Part shown: one piece after another, positions 44,063 through 51,323 of the stretch | Layout of the letters: every line of letters starts with the position of its first letter | Position numbering within the stretch: position 1 is the stretch's first letter | Origin: Betaproteobacteria bacterium HGW-Betaproteobacteria-12 | Lineage (GTDB): Bacteria > Pseudomonadota > Gammaproteobacteria > Burkholderiales > Rhodocyclaceae | Assembly: GCA_002842345.1 (NCBI GenBank) | Contig: PHCU01000007.1 | Location: 1-51,323 of the forward strand | Length of the DNA stretch: 51,323 bases | Reading direction: 5' to 3' | Notes under the pieces: generated by a model | Told to the model about the DNA's origin: nothing | What the model saw: the letters and a program-made list of their open reading frames with translations, nothing else | Databases searched by the model: none | Translations under genes and position numbers: made by a program

Positions 44063-45114
44063 GGTTTTCCTTCGGCGATTTCCCCGGCCAGGGCGGCCAG
44101 CGGCCGGCTCCGGCGCCAGAATTTCCAGCGATCGATGCCGCGCAGCGACCAGTGCAGTTCGCCGTAGATGGTCGGGGCGACGATGTTCAGTTCGCGCACC
44201 GGGCGGCCGAGACTGCGGCGCAGCGGGGCGAACCAGCTGGTTTCGAGCTGCTGCCAGGCCTGGCGCCAGCCGTCGCTGTCTTCGTAGAGCACTGGCGGCA
44301 GGAGCGTATCGAGGACGACCAGCGGTGCGCTGCCGGACGAAGCCAGTTGCAACAGGCCGGCGAGTCCGGCCGGCAGCGGATGGGCCGGGGTGCCGGCGGC
44401 GCGGGCCAGGCCGGTGGCCAGCGGGTGGTTGCTCCAGACGGCGGAAAACTGGCCCGGTGACGGCCGCGTCAGGTGTCCGCCGCCCCATAGCCAGAGGCTG
44501 TTGAGCACCGGCTGGCCGGCCTGCTCGCGGCGGGTATTGAGCGGATGACCGTGGAGGAACATCTGCACTTCGTTGAGCCAGCGGGTCAGCGTCGCGTCGT
44601 GTTCGGAAATCTCGCTGTCCACGCGCCGCCCGGCGACCGCCGACAGCGGCGGGGCGACGTGTCCGCTGGCACCGGCGAAGGCGCTGCCGGCGGGGTTCAG
44701 CCGCAGGTACCAGCGGCGCGCCGTGGCCACGTGCAGCTGGCCGATGTCGGCGAACTCGGCGTTGAGCGCGGCGGCGATCTCCCGCGCTTCATCTTCGGCG
44801 AGATCGAAGGCGCCGGCATCGGCGAGGACGATGCGCTCGTGATGAAAGCGCAGATGCACCGGGTCGGCGCACAGCCAGTGGCCCTCGACGGCGCCGGCGC
44901 TGACATCCTCGCCGAGCAGGCGCAGGGCGCCGAGGCTGGGCGTGGCCAGGCCAAACTGCCGGGCGAGGGCGATTTCAAAGGCCGCCGCCGGCTGCCGCCG
45001 GTAAGCGGCACGGGCGGCCAGCCATTCGAATCCCGGCCGCGAAAGCTTCCCGAGGGTGTTCTGGTCGGTGGGTTCGGGCCAGATCAGTTCGGGGACGAGC
45101 AGGGTAAGACGCAC
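44059..45114 (-). CDS. Phosphoglycerate-mutase-like protein coupled to recJ
   Basis: This 351-residue protein begins MRLTLLVPELIWPEP and has the segments GHWLCADPVHLRFHHERIVL, LWLWGGGHL and HWSLRGIDRWKFWRR. This is the pattern of the family sometimes annotated as a regulator related to cofactor-independent phosphoglycerate mutase (COG4255, named from memory), found beside recJ in Betaproteobacteria. The metal-binding Ser/Asp/His set of true alkaline-phosphatase-type mutases is not evident to me, so activity is doubtful. Its stop overlaps recJ by GTGA. The role is unknown; the linkage to a DNA-repair nuclease may be only genomic. Confidence 0.75.
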   Translation of the reverse strand: MRLTLLVPELIWPEPTDQNTLGKLSRPGFEWLAARAAYRRQPAAAFEIALARQFGLATPSLGALRLLGEDVSAGAVEGHWLCADPVHLRFHHERIVLADAGAFDLAEDEAREIAAALNAEFADIGQLHVATARRWYLRLNPAGSAFAGASGHVAPPLSAVAGRRVDSEISEHDATLTRWLNEVQMFLHGHPLNTRREQAGQPVLNSLWLWGGGHLTRPSPGQFSAVWSNHPLATGLARAAGTPAHPLPAGLAGLLQLASSGSAPLVVLDTLLPPVLYEDSDGWRQAWQQLETSWFAPLRRSLGRPVRELNIVAPTIYGELHWSLRGIDRWKFWRRSRPLAALAGEIAEGKP

Positions 45115-45246
45115 GGTGGATCCAGGTGATTGGGCAAGGGGGCGGGGGCTTCCCGCGGGGCGCTTGGGGTTCGGGCTGGCGGCAGCGCGGACCGTTGTCG
45201 CGGCCGCGGAATTTTAGCATCAGCCCCCCGGTCGGTCGGCGGCCAA

Positions 45247-45268
45247 AATTTTTTACGACATTTTTACG
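45247..45268 (+). promoter_or_regulatory. Tandem repeat with 11-bp period upstream of the kdpD-like gene
   Basis: AATTTTTTACG (45247-45257) and ACATTTTTACG (45258-45268) are adjacent copies agreeing at 9 of 11 positions. Direct repeats with an 11-bp period are how OmpR/PhoB/KdpE-family regulators bind. The site lies 67 nt before the kdpD-like start in a 220-nt divergent gap; no convincing -35/-10 pair is seen, as may be expected for an activator-dependent promoter. Confidence 0.45.
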
Positions 45269-45334
45269 CCGGCATTGCCAGAATGCGCGGCATACCCGCG
45301 CTGCCTCCGGCAGGGCGTCAACCAATAAGCTTCC

Positions 45335-46834
45335 ATGACCGTCAACGAAACCACCGTCGAACGCTTCAGCAATCGCCAGAAGATGGCGCTGAGCGTGCTC
45401 GCCTGCTCGGTCACCGCCATCGTCGCGGCGCCGCTGAGCGGCCTGCTCGACCTGGCCAACATGGTGATGCTCTTTCTGCTGACCGTGCTGCTGGTGGCCG
45501 TCAGTCTCGGGCGCAATGCGGCGGTGCTGGCCGCCGTGCTCAGCGTGTTGCTGTTCGACGTGTTTTTCGTCCCGCCGCGCTTTTCGCTGGCGGTCAGCAA
45601 CCTGCAATACCTGATCACCTTTGCCGTGATGCTGGCGACGGCGCTGATCACCGGCCACCTGGCGGCCAGCCTGAAGGAACAGGTGCGCGATGCGCAAAGT
45701 CGCGAGCAGCGAACGCGTGCCCTCTATGAAATTGCCGGCAAGCTGGCCGGGGCTTTGAACCTCGCCCAGGTGGCGGAAATCGTCGAGCACTTTGCCGCCA
45801 GCGAATTGCGGGCGGAGAGCTGGCTGCGCTTCGACGAAGGGATCGATGCAGCGCTGGCGGCGCCGGCGTGGTTCGACGAGTCGCTGGCCCGCCGGGCGCA
45901 CGAGACGCGGTGCAGCATCGCCGAGCCGGCCGGGCGCGATGCGCTCTACCTGCCGCTGACGGCGCCGATGCGGGTGCGCGGCATCCTGGCCGTGCATTTT
46001 CCCGGCGAGCGGCAAGCGCTGGCGGCGGCCAACCAGACGCTGCTCGAGGCGCTGGCTTCGCTGGTGGCGATCGCCGTCGAACGGCTGCATTACGTCGAGG
46101 TGGCGCAGTCCTCGGAACTGAAAATGGCTACCGAGCGCCTGCGCAGTTCGATCCTGTCGGCACTGTCGCACGACTTGCGCACGCCGCTGACGGTGCTCGT
46201 CGGCCTGGCCGATTCGCTGTTCCTGGTCAAGCCGGCGCTGCCGGGGCCGGCGCTCGATACAGCCGAGGCGCTGCGCGACCAGGCGGCGCGCCTGGCCGGC
46301 CTGGTTACCAACCTGCTCGACATGGCCCGGCTCAACGCCGGTTCGGTCAGCCTGCGCCAGGAGTGGCAGCCGATCGAGGAGGTTATCGGCAGCAGCCTCA
46401 AGCTGCTCGGCGGCGCCCTCGGCCAGCACCGCATCCACGTCGATTTGCCGGCCGACCTGCCGCTGCTGCGCTTTGATGCCGTGCTGATCGAGCGCGTGCT
46501 GTGCAACCTGCTGGAGAATGCCGCCAAGTATTCGCCGGCGCTGACGGAAATAGGGATCGTCGTGCGCCCGGCCGGGAGCCAGGTCGAGATTGCCGTCTGC
46601 GATCGTGGTCCGGGTTTCGCCGATGCCGCGGGCCGGCAGATTTTCGAGATGTTCGTTCGCGGCCAGCCGGAATCGGACCAGCCGGGTACCGGCCTCGGCC
46701 TGGCCATCTGCCGCGCCATCGTCGAGGCGCACGGCGGGGCGATGCGCATCGATAACCGCCCGGACGGCGGCGCCTGCGTGGTCTTTGCACTGCCGCAGGG
46801 GGTACCGCCGGTGCTCGAGGCCGAACTGCCATGA
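45335..46834 (+). CDS. KdpD-like sensor kinase lacking the N-terminal KdpD/USP region
   Basis: The 499 residues correspond to the C-terminal half of KdpD. A four-helix DUF4118 membrane region (about 18-108, with LLFDVFFVPPRFSL) is followed by a GAF-like domain (about 125-250), then HisKA with His279 in LSALSHDLRTPLT, the N-box LCNLLENAAKYSP, and G2 TGLGLAICRA. The cytoplasmic KdpD nucleotide-binding domain and universal-stress-protein domain, about 400 residues in full-length KdpD, are absent. The gene overlaps kdpE by ATGA and precedes trkH and trkA, so it likely regulates Trk-type potassium uptake. No kdpFABC is in the window. ATG 45335 lacks a strong ribosome site. Confidence 0.9.
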   Translation: MTVNETTVERFSNRQKMALSVLACSVTAIVAAPLSGLLDLANMVMLFLLTVLLVAVSLGRNAAVLAAVLSVLLFDVFFVPPRFSLAVSNLQYLITFAVMLATALITGHLAASLKEQVRDAQSREQRTRALYEIAGKLAGALNLAQVAEIVEHFAASELRAESWLRFDEGIDAALAAPAWFDESLARRAHETRCSIAEPAGRDALYLPLTAPMRVRGILAVHFPGERQALAAANQTLLEALASLVAIAVERLHYVEVAQSSELKMATERLRSSILSALSHDLRTPLTVLVGLADSLFLVKPALPGPALDTAEALRDQAARLAGLVTNLLDMARLNAGSVSLRQEWQPIEEVIGSSLKLLGGALGQHRIHVDLPADLPLLRFDAVLIERVLCNLLENAAKYSPALTEIGIVVRPAGSQVEIAVCDRGPGFADAAGRQIFEMFVRGQPESDQPGTGLGLAICRAIVEAHGGAMRIDNRPDGGACVVFALPQGVPPVLEAELP

Positions 46835-47520
46835 ACGCGCCGCTGCCGAACGTGTTGCTGGTCGAGGACGAGCCGCAGATCCGTCGCTTCGTCCGCATCG
46901 CCGTCGAGGCCGAAGGTTGTGCGGTGACCGAGGCCGGCAGCATGGCCGAAGGGCTGGCAGCGGCCGGGCGCGCCGTGCCCGATCTGCTGATCCTCGATCT
47001 GGGTCTGCCGGATGGTAACGGCATCGATTTGATCCGCGATCTGCGCGCCTGGTCAGGCCTGCCGATCCTGATCCTCTCGGCGCGCGCCGCCGAGCACGAC
47101 AAGATCGACGCCCTCGATGCCGGCGCCGACGACTACCTGACCAAGCCTTTTGGCGTCGGCGAACTGCGCGCCCGCCTGCGCGCCCTGTTGCGTCGTCGCG
47201 AACGCCCGGCAGTGGCCTCGCCGCTGCTCGAATTCGGCAGCGTCGCCGTCGACCTGGCGCAGCGCCAGGTGTCGCGTGCCGGTGCGGCGGTGCATCTGAC
47301 GCCGATCGAATACCGGCTGCTGGCGATGCTGGTCAGCCATCCCGGCCAGGTGCTGACGCAGCGCAAGCTGCTACGCGAAATCTGGGGGCCAAGCTATATC
47401 GAGAGCAGCCACTATCTGCGCGTCTATGTCGGCCACCTGCGCCAGAAGCTGGAAGACGATCCGACCCAGCCGCGCCATCTGCTGACCGAAACCGGCGTCG
47501 GTTACCGCTTCCAGCCATGA
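46831..47520 (+). CDS. KdpE-like OmpR-family response regulator
   Basis: A regulator of 229 residues with a receiver (1-120; acidic pair near 12-14 in VEDEP, phospho-acceptor Asp56 in LILDLGLPDGNG, Lys in TKPFG) and a winged-helix DNA-binding domain (about 130-227; HLTPIEYRLLAML and SHYLRVYVGHLRQKLEDDP, TGVGYRF). The latter wording is the KdpE subgroup's. It begins in ATGA overlap with the kinase gene and ends in ATGA overlap with trkH. The likely target is its own operon, through the tandem repeat 5' of the kinase gene; this is inference. Confidence 0.92.
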   Translation: MNAPLPNVLLVEDEPQIRRFVRIAVEAEGCAVTEAGSMAEGLAAAGRAVPDLLILDLGLPDGNGIDLIRDLRAWSGLPILILSARAAEHDKIDALDAGADDYLTKPFGVGELRARLRALLRRRERPAVASPLLEFGSVAVDLAQRQVSRAGAAVHLTPIEYRLLAMLVSHPGQVLTQRKLLREIWGPSYIESSHYLRVYVGHLRQKLEDDPTQPRHLLTETGVGYRFQP

Positions 47521-48995
47521 ATACAGCCGTGACTCCAGCCTACAACCGCTTTGCGCCGGTGCTGCGCGCCCTGGGCATGATCATCATGCTGTTCGGCCTG
47601 ACCCTGCTGGCGCCGCTGATCCTCTCCTATGTCGCCGACGATGGAGCCCAGGCGGTGTACGACGAGGTCTTCGCGCTCACCATGCTGTGCGGCCTGTTCC
47701 TCTGGGTGCGCTATCGCCATGTGAGCCGCGAACTGAACGTGCGCGATGGCTTCCTGATGGTGGTGCTGGTGTGGACCATCCTGCCGGCTTTTGCCGCGCT
47801 GCCCTTCATGCTGCAACTGGGGGCCAGCCATACCGACGCCTATTTCGAGGCGATGTCCGGCCTGACGACCACCGGGGCGACGGTGTTCTCCGGTCTCGAC
47901 ACGCTGCCGCTGTCGATCAACCTGTGGCGCCACCTGCTGGTCTGGGTCGGCGCCATGGGCCTGATCGTGCTCGCCGTCGCCATCCTGCCGCTGCTCGGCA
48001 TTGGCGGCCGGCAGATGTTCAAGGCCGAGACGCCGGGGCCGATGAAGGACGCCAAGCTGACGCCGCGCATCGCCGAGACGGCCAAGGGTCTGTGGGCAGT
48101 CTATGTGGCGGTCTCGATCGTCTGTTGCCTGTGCTACCGGCTGGCCGGCATGAGTTGGTTCGACGCTGTCTGTCACACCTTTTCGACCATGGGCCTGGGC
48201 GGTTTCTCGACGCACGACGCCAGCTACGGCTATTTCAATTCGCCGGCCATCGAACTGGTCGCCATCGTCTTCATGCTGATCGCTGGCCTGAACTTCGGTA
48301 CCCTGTTCTTGGCCGCGCGCAGTCGCTCCTTGCACCCCTACGTTCATGACCCCGAGGCCGGCTGGTTTCTCGCCGTCTGCCTGATTTCCGTGCTCATGAT
48401 CGCTGCCTTCGTCTGGCTGACCGGGGTCTATGCCGAGCCGCTGACAGCGCTGCGCCATGCTGCCTTCAACGTCATCTCGATCGCCACGACGACCGGCTAC
48501 GCCAGCGTCGACTACGCCCAGTGGCCGCTGTTCGCGCCATTCTGGATGCTCTTTCTGTGCAGCTTCGCCACCAGCGCCGGGTCGACCGGCGGCGGCATCA
48601 AGATGGCGCGCGCGCTGCTGCTCTACAAGCAGGTCTATCGCGAAATCGTGCACGCCATGCACCCGCGGGCGGTGCATAGCGTCCGCTTCGGCGGGGCCGT
48701 AGCGCCGCCGTCCATCCTCTTTGCCGTGCTCGGCTTCGCCTTCATGTATATGCTGAGCATCGTCGGCCTGACGCTGATCCTGGTGTTCACCGGCCTCGAC
48801 GTGGTCACCGCCTTCACCGCCATCGTCGCCAGCGTCAACAACACCGGTCCCGGCCTCGGCGATGTCGGGCCGTCGACCACCTTCGCCGTGCTCGAGGATT
48901 TCCAGACCTGGGTCTGCATCTTTGCCATGCTGCTCGGCCGCCTCGAAATCTTCACCCTGCTGGTCGTGTTGACGCCGGCTTTCTGGCGGCGCTGA
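47517..48995 (+). CDS. trkH: Trk-type potassium uptake channel subunit TrkH
   Basis: The integral inner-membrane potassium translocator (492 residues). It has four pseudo-repeats, each with a pore loop and filter glycine: MSGLTTTGATV, TFSTMGLGGFSTH, ISIATTTGYAS and ASVNNTGPGLGD. Around ten hydrophobic segments are visible. The N-terminus starts in ATGA overlap with the kdpE-like gene, and trkA follows after 16 nt. TrkH works with cytosolic TrkA, which gates it in response to nucleotides. Its linkage to a KdpDE-like two-component pair is unusual; in E. coli trk genes are scattered and not controlled by KdpDE. Confidence 0.96.
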   Translation: MNTAVTPAYNRFAPVLRALGMIIMLFGLTLLAPLILSYVADDGAQAVYDEVFALTMLCGLFLWVRYRHVSRELNVRDGFLMVVLVWTILPAFAALPFMLQLGASHTDAYFEAMSGLTTTGATVFSGLDTLPLSINLWRHLLVWVGAMGLIVLAVAILPLLGIGGRQMFKAETPGPMKDAKLTPRIAETAKGLWAVYVAVSIVCCLCYRLAGMSWFDAVCHTFSTMGLGGFSTHDASYGYFNSPAIELVAIVFMLIAGLNFGTLFLAARSRSLHPYVHDPEAGWFLAVCLISVLMIAAFVWLTGVYAEPLTALRHAAFNVISIATTTGYASVDYAQWPLFAPFWMLFLCSFATSAGSTGGGIKMARALLLYKQVYREIVHAMHPRAVHSVRFGGAVAPPSILFAVLGFAFMYMLSIVGLTLILVFTGLDVVTAFTAIVASVNNTGPGLGDVGPSTTFAVLEDFQTWVCIFAMLLGRLEIFTLLVVLTPAFWRR

Positions 48996-49011
48996 GCCGG
49001 GGAAAACAGTC

Positions 49012-50385
49012 ATGAACATCATCATCCTCGGTGCCGGCCAGGTCGGCGCCAGTCTCGCCGAAGCCCTGGTCTCGGAAGCCAACGACATCACCCTGGTCGA
49101 CCAGAGCGCCGACAACCTGCGCCTGCTCGCCGACCGCCTCGACGTGCGTACGGTGGTCGGCAATGCCGCCTTTCCGTCGGTGCTGCGCAATGCCGGCATC
49201 GAGTCGGCCGACCTGCTGGTCGCCGTCACCCAGTCGGACCAGACCAACCTGGTCGCCTGCAAGATCGCCCACCAGCATTTCGCCGTACCGACGCGCATCG
49301 CCCGCCTGCGCTCGGCCGATTTCCTCGATCCGGAACTGCTGTCGGAGCGCAATTTCGCCGTCAATTTTGCCCTCTGCCCGGAGCAGGAAATCAGCGATTA
49401 CATCGCCAAGCTGATGGCCTACCCGGAAGCGCTGCAGGTGGTCGAGTTCGCCGAAGGGCGGTTGACCCTGATCGGCGTCCGGGCGCATGCCGGCGGCCTG
49501 CTGGTCGGCCAGCCGATCCGCGCCCTGCGCGAGCATCTGCCGGCCGGTGTCGATGCGCGCATCGCGGCGATCTTCCGCGAGACGCGGCCGATCGAGCCGG
49601 ACGGCGACACACTGGTCAAGGCCGACGACGAGGTCTTCCTGCTCGCTGCCAGCGAGCACATTCGCTGCGTCCTGCGGGAACTGCACAGCGCCCCGGCGCC
49701 GGTACGCCGCATCATCATCGCCGGCGCCGGCAATATCGGCGCGCGCGTCGGCGAGCAACTCGAACTCGATTACCAGGTCAAGCTGATCGAGCACAACCCG
49801 CAATGCGCCGCCAATGTGACTGCCCGGCTGACTCGGGCACTGGTGCTGACCGGCGAGGCCACCGACGAGAACCTGCTGTTGCAGGAAGGGATCGCCGAGA
49901 CCGACATGTTCCTGGCGCTGACCAACAACGACGAAGACAACATCATGGCGGCGTCGCTGGCCAAGCGCCTCGGCTGCAAGCGGGTGCTGGCGCTGATCAA
50001 CCGCCGTGCCTACGCCGAGATGGTCGAGGGCGGACCGATCGACATCGGCCTGTCGCCGGCGCAGATTTCCATCGGCAGCCTGCTGACCCACGTCCGCCAG
50101 GCCGAAGTGGCGCGCATCCACCGTCTGCGCCGCGGTGTCGCCGAGGCGCTGGAACTGGTAGTCAAGGGCGAGCGCCGCAATTCCCGCGTCGTCGGCCGGC
50201 GCATCGAGGAATTGCCGGTGATTCCCGGCGCCCACATCTGCGCCATCCTGCGTGGGCCGGCGGTGATCATTCCGCATCACGATACGGTCCTCGAAAGCGG
50301 CGACCACGTCGTCGTCTTCTGCACCCGCAAGCGACAGCTGGCGGCGGTCGAAAAGCTCTTCCAGGAGCGCAGCGGCTTTTTCTAG
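49012..50385 (+). CDS. trkA: Trk potassium uptake regulatory subunit TrkA
   Basis: The peripheral cytosolic subunit of 457 residues has two tandem RCK units, each with a Rossmann nucleotide-binding domain (LGAGQVGASLAE at about 5-16 and AGAGNIGARVGE at about 235-246) followed by an RCK-C domain. It binds NAD(H)/ATP and gates TrkH. GGGGA stands 8 nt before ATG 49012. The stop at 50385 is followed by an 80-nt gap without clear terminator before lolC. The full double-RCK length is that of proteobacterial TrkA. Confidence 0.96.
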   Translation: MNIIILGAGQVGASLAEALVSEANDITLVDQSADNLRLLADRLDVRTVVGNAAFPSVLRNAGIESADLLVAVTQSDQTNLVACKIAHQHFAVPTRIARLRSADFLDPELLSERNFAVNFALCPEQEISDYIAKLMAYPEALQVVEFAEGRLTLIGVRAHAGGLLVGQPIRALREHLPAGVDARIAAIFRETRPIEPDGDTLVKADDEVFLLAASEHIRCVLRELHSAPAPVRRIIIAGAGNIGARVGEQLELDYQVKLIEHNPQCAANVTARLTRALVLTGEATDENLLLQEGIAETDMFLALTNNDEDNIMAASLAKRLGCKRVLALINRRAYAEMVEGGPIDIGLSPAQISIGSLLTHVRQAEVARIHRLRRGVAEALELVVKGERRNSRVVGRRIEELPVIPGAHICAILRGPAVIIPHHDTVLESGDHVVVFCTRKRQLAAVEKLFQERSGFF

Positions 50386-50465
50386 GCTCAGTCACGCAAG
50401 CAGCCGCGGCAGCCGGGCGGCCTTCTGCGTGTACCATAGCGCCTTTGCCCAATTCCCCCCGCCGC

Positions 50466-51323
50466 ATGGCCCTGCCTTACGAACTGCTGATCGGCTTGCG
50501 CTACACCCGCGCCAAGCGCCGCAACCACTTCATTTCCTTCATCTCGCTGATCTCGATGCTCGGCATCGGCCTCGGTGTCGCCGCGCTGATCGTCGTGCTG
50601 TCGGTGATGAACGGCTTCCAGAAGGAATTGCGCACGCGCATCCTCGGCGTCGCCTCGCACATCCAGATCACCGGCATCAGCGGCGAGCTGGACAACTGGC
50701 CGGCGCTGGCGGCGCAGGCGGCCAAGCATCCGGAAGTACGGGCGACGGCACCCTTCGTCCAGTCGCAGGCGATGTTCACCGTCGATGGCCAAGTGAAGGG
50801 CGCCTTGGTGCGCGGCATCCTGCCCGAGCAGGAAGACCGCGTCGCCGATTTCCGTAAAACGATCAAGAGCGGCAGCCTCGACGACCTGCGCCCCGGCGAG
50901 TTCGGCGTCGTCCTCGGCGCCGATCTGGCCCGTTCGCTGCGCGTCTTCACCGGCGACAAGGTGACGCTGATCGCGCCGCAGGGCACGGTGACGCCGGCCG
51001 GCGTGGTGCCGCGCCTGAAGTCCTTCCGCGTCGTCGGCATCTTCGAGGTCGGCATGTACGAATACGACTCGGGGCTGGCGCTGATCAACCTGGAGGACGC
51101 GCAGCGCCTGTACCAGATGGAAGACCGGGTGACCGGCGTGCGCCTGAAGGTCGACGACCTGTTCATGGCGCCGCGTATCGCCCGCGAACTGGTCGGCTAC
51201 ATCGATGCCGACGCCTTCCTGCACGACTGGACCAAGAGCCACGCCAACTTCTTCCGCGCCGTGCAGATCGAGAAGACGATGATGTTCATCATCCTCTCGC
51301 TGATCGTCGCCGTCGCCGCCTTC
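50466..51323 (+). CDS. lolC: Lipoprotein-releasing ABC system transmembrane protein LolC/LolE (partial)
   Basis: The frame opens at ATG 50466 and runs through the window end, giving the first 286 residues. The beginning MALPYELLIGLRYTRAKRRN, a first membrane helix at about 22-50 (LISMLGIGLGVAALIVVLSVMNG by composition), the periplasmic domain (about 55-265) with FVQSQAMFTV and GIFEVGMYEYDSG, and the start of the FtsX helix bundle (KTMMFIILSLIVAVAAF) identify LolC/LolE, which with LolD extracts lipoproteins from the inner membrane for LolA. Whether it is LolC, LolE or a merged LolF cannot be told here. The C-terminal three helices are missing from the window. Confidence 0.95.
   Translation, partial: MALPYELLIGLRYTRAKRRNHFISFISLISMLGIGLGVAALIVVLSVMNGFQKELRTRILGVASHIQITGISGELDNWPALAAQAAKHPEVRATAPFVQSQAMFTVDGQVKGALVRGILPEQEDRVADFRKTIKSGSLDDLRPGEFGVVLGADLARSLRVFTGDKVTLIAPQGTVTPAGVVPRLKSFRVVGIFEVGMYEYDSGLALINLEDAQRLYQMEDRVTGVRLKVDDLFMAPRIARELVGYIDADAFLHDWTKSHANFFRAVQIEKTMMFIILSLIVAVAAF

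Noticed and set aside
45335-47520. A complete kdp operon
   Set aside because: kdpF, kdpA, kdpB and kdpC are absent, and the downstream genes are clearly trkH and trkA.

Overview
This window looks like a chromosomal segment of a betaproteobacterium, most likely a member of the Rhodocyclales in the Dechloromonas/Azonexus neighbourhood. I infer this from the high G+C, the order sdhAB-sdhE-gltA-odhAB-lpd, the prevalence of multidomain c-di-GMP and histidine kinase genes, and a hemerythrin-type N-terminus on one kinase. No database could be searched, so the genus is a judgement.

Layout. (1) 1-8259, + strand: the TCA-cycle cluster (end of sdhA, sdhB, sdhE, gltA, odhA, odhB, lpd), with intrinsic terminators after gltA and after lpd. 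(2) 8386-10556, +: zapE, a small exported secretin-N-domain-like protein and a two-helix membrane protein, ending at a bidirectional terminator. (3) 10624-16495, - strand: metY, an unknown gene with its own promoter, mnmC and lysS. (4) 16656-19542: a Gate-domain membrane protein and a small two-cysteine exported protein (+), then a cupin and an anchored unknown (-). (5) 19623-21445, -: an AAA ATPase plus TOPRIM-like pair with visibly lower G+C, placed directly behind prfB; it looks like an acquired defence module. (6) 21464-22568, -: prfB with its programmed +1 frameshift. (7) 22863-27082, +: a chemoreceptor without a periplasmic domain, a membrane-anchored NIT-like protein and a PAS-PAS-GGDEF-EAL protein. 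(8) 27090-42243, -: a 15-kb run of nine signalling genes, mostly coupled by 1-4 nt overlaps: hybrid kinase, REC-PAS-PAS-GGDEF*-EAL-REC, PAS-GAF-PAS kinase, REC-HD-GYP, stand-alone REC, MglA-like GTPase, kinase, REC-MshEN-PilB/GspE ATPase, and a kinase carrying a broken hemerythrin motif. (9) 42374-45114, -: recJ and a phosphoglycerate-mutase-like gene. (10) 45335-50385, +: a shortened KdpD-like kinase, KdpE, TrkH and TrkA, each coupled to the next or closely spaced. (11) 50466 to the window end: start of lolC/lolE.

The most unusual part is region 8. It combines phosphorelay proteins, c-di-GMP turnover enzymes, an MglA-type small GTPase and a secretion/pilus-type ATPase fused to both a receiver and a predicted c-di-GMP-binding MshEN domain. 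My inference is one regulatory machine for a type IV pilus or related envelope motor, in which phosphorylation, GTP state and c-di-GMP converge on one ATPase. The AAA/TOPRIM pair and the truncated KdpDE driving Trk rather than Kdp are the next most interesting.

There is no gene-free stretch above 300 bases. The largest gaps are 22569-22862 (prfB promoter and a series of hairpins) and 45115-45334 (divergent region with a KdpE/PhoB-style tandem repeat). I saw no tRNA, rRNA, CRISPR array, insertion sequence or prophage.
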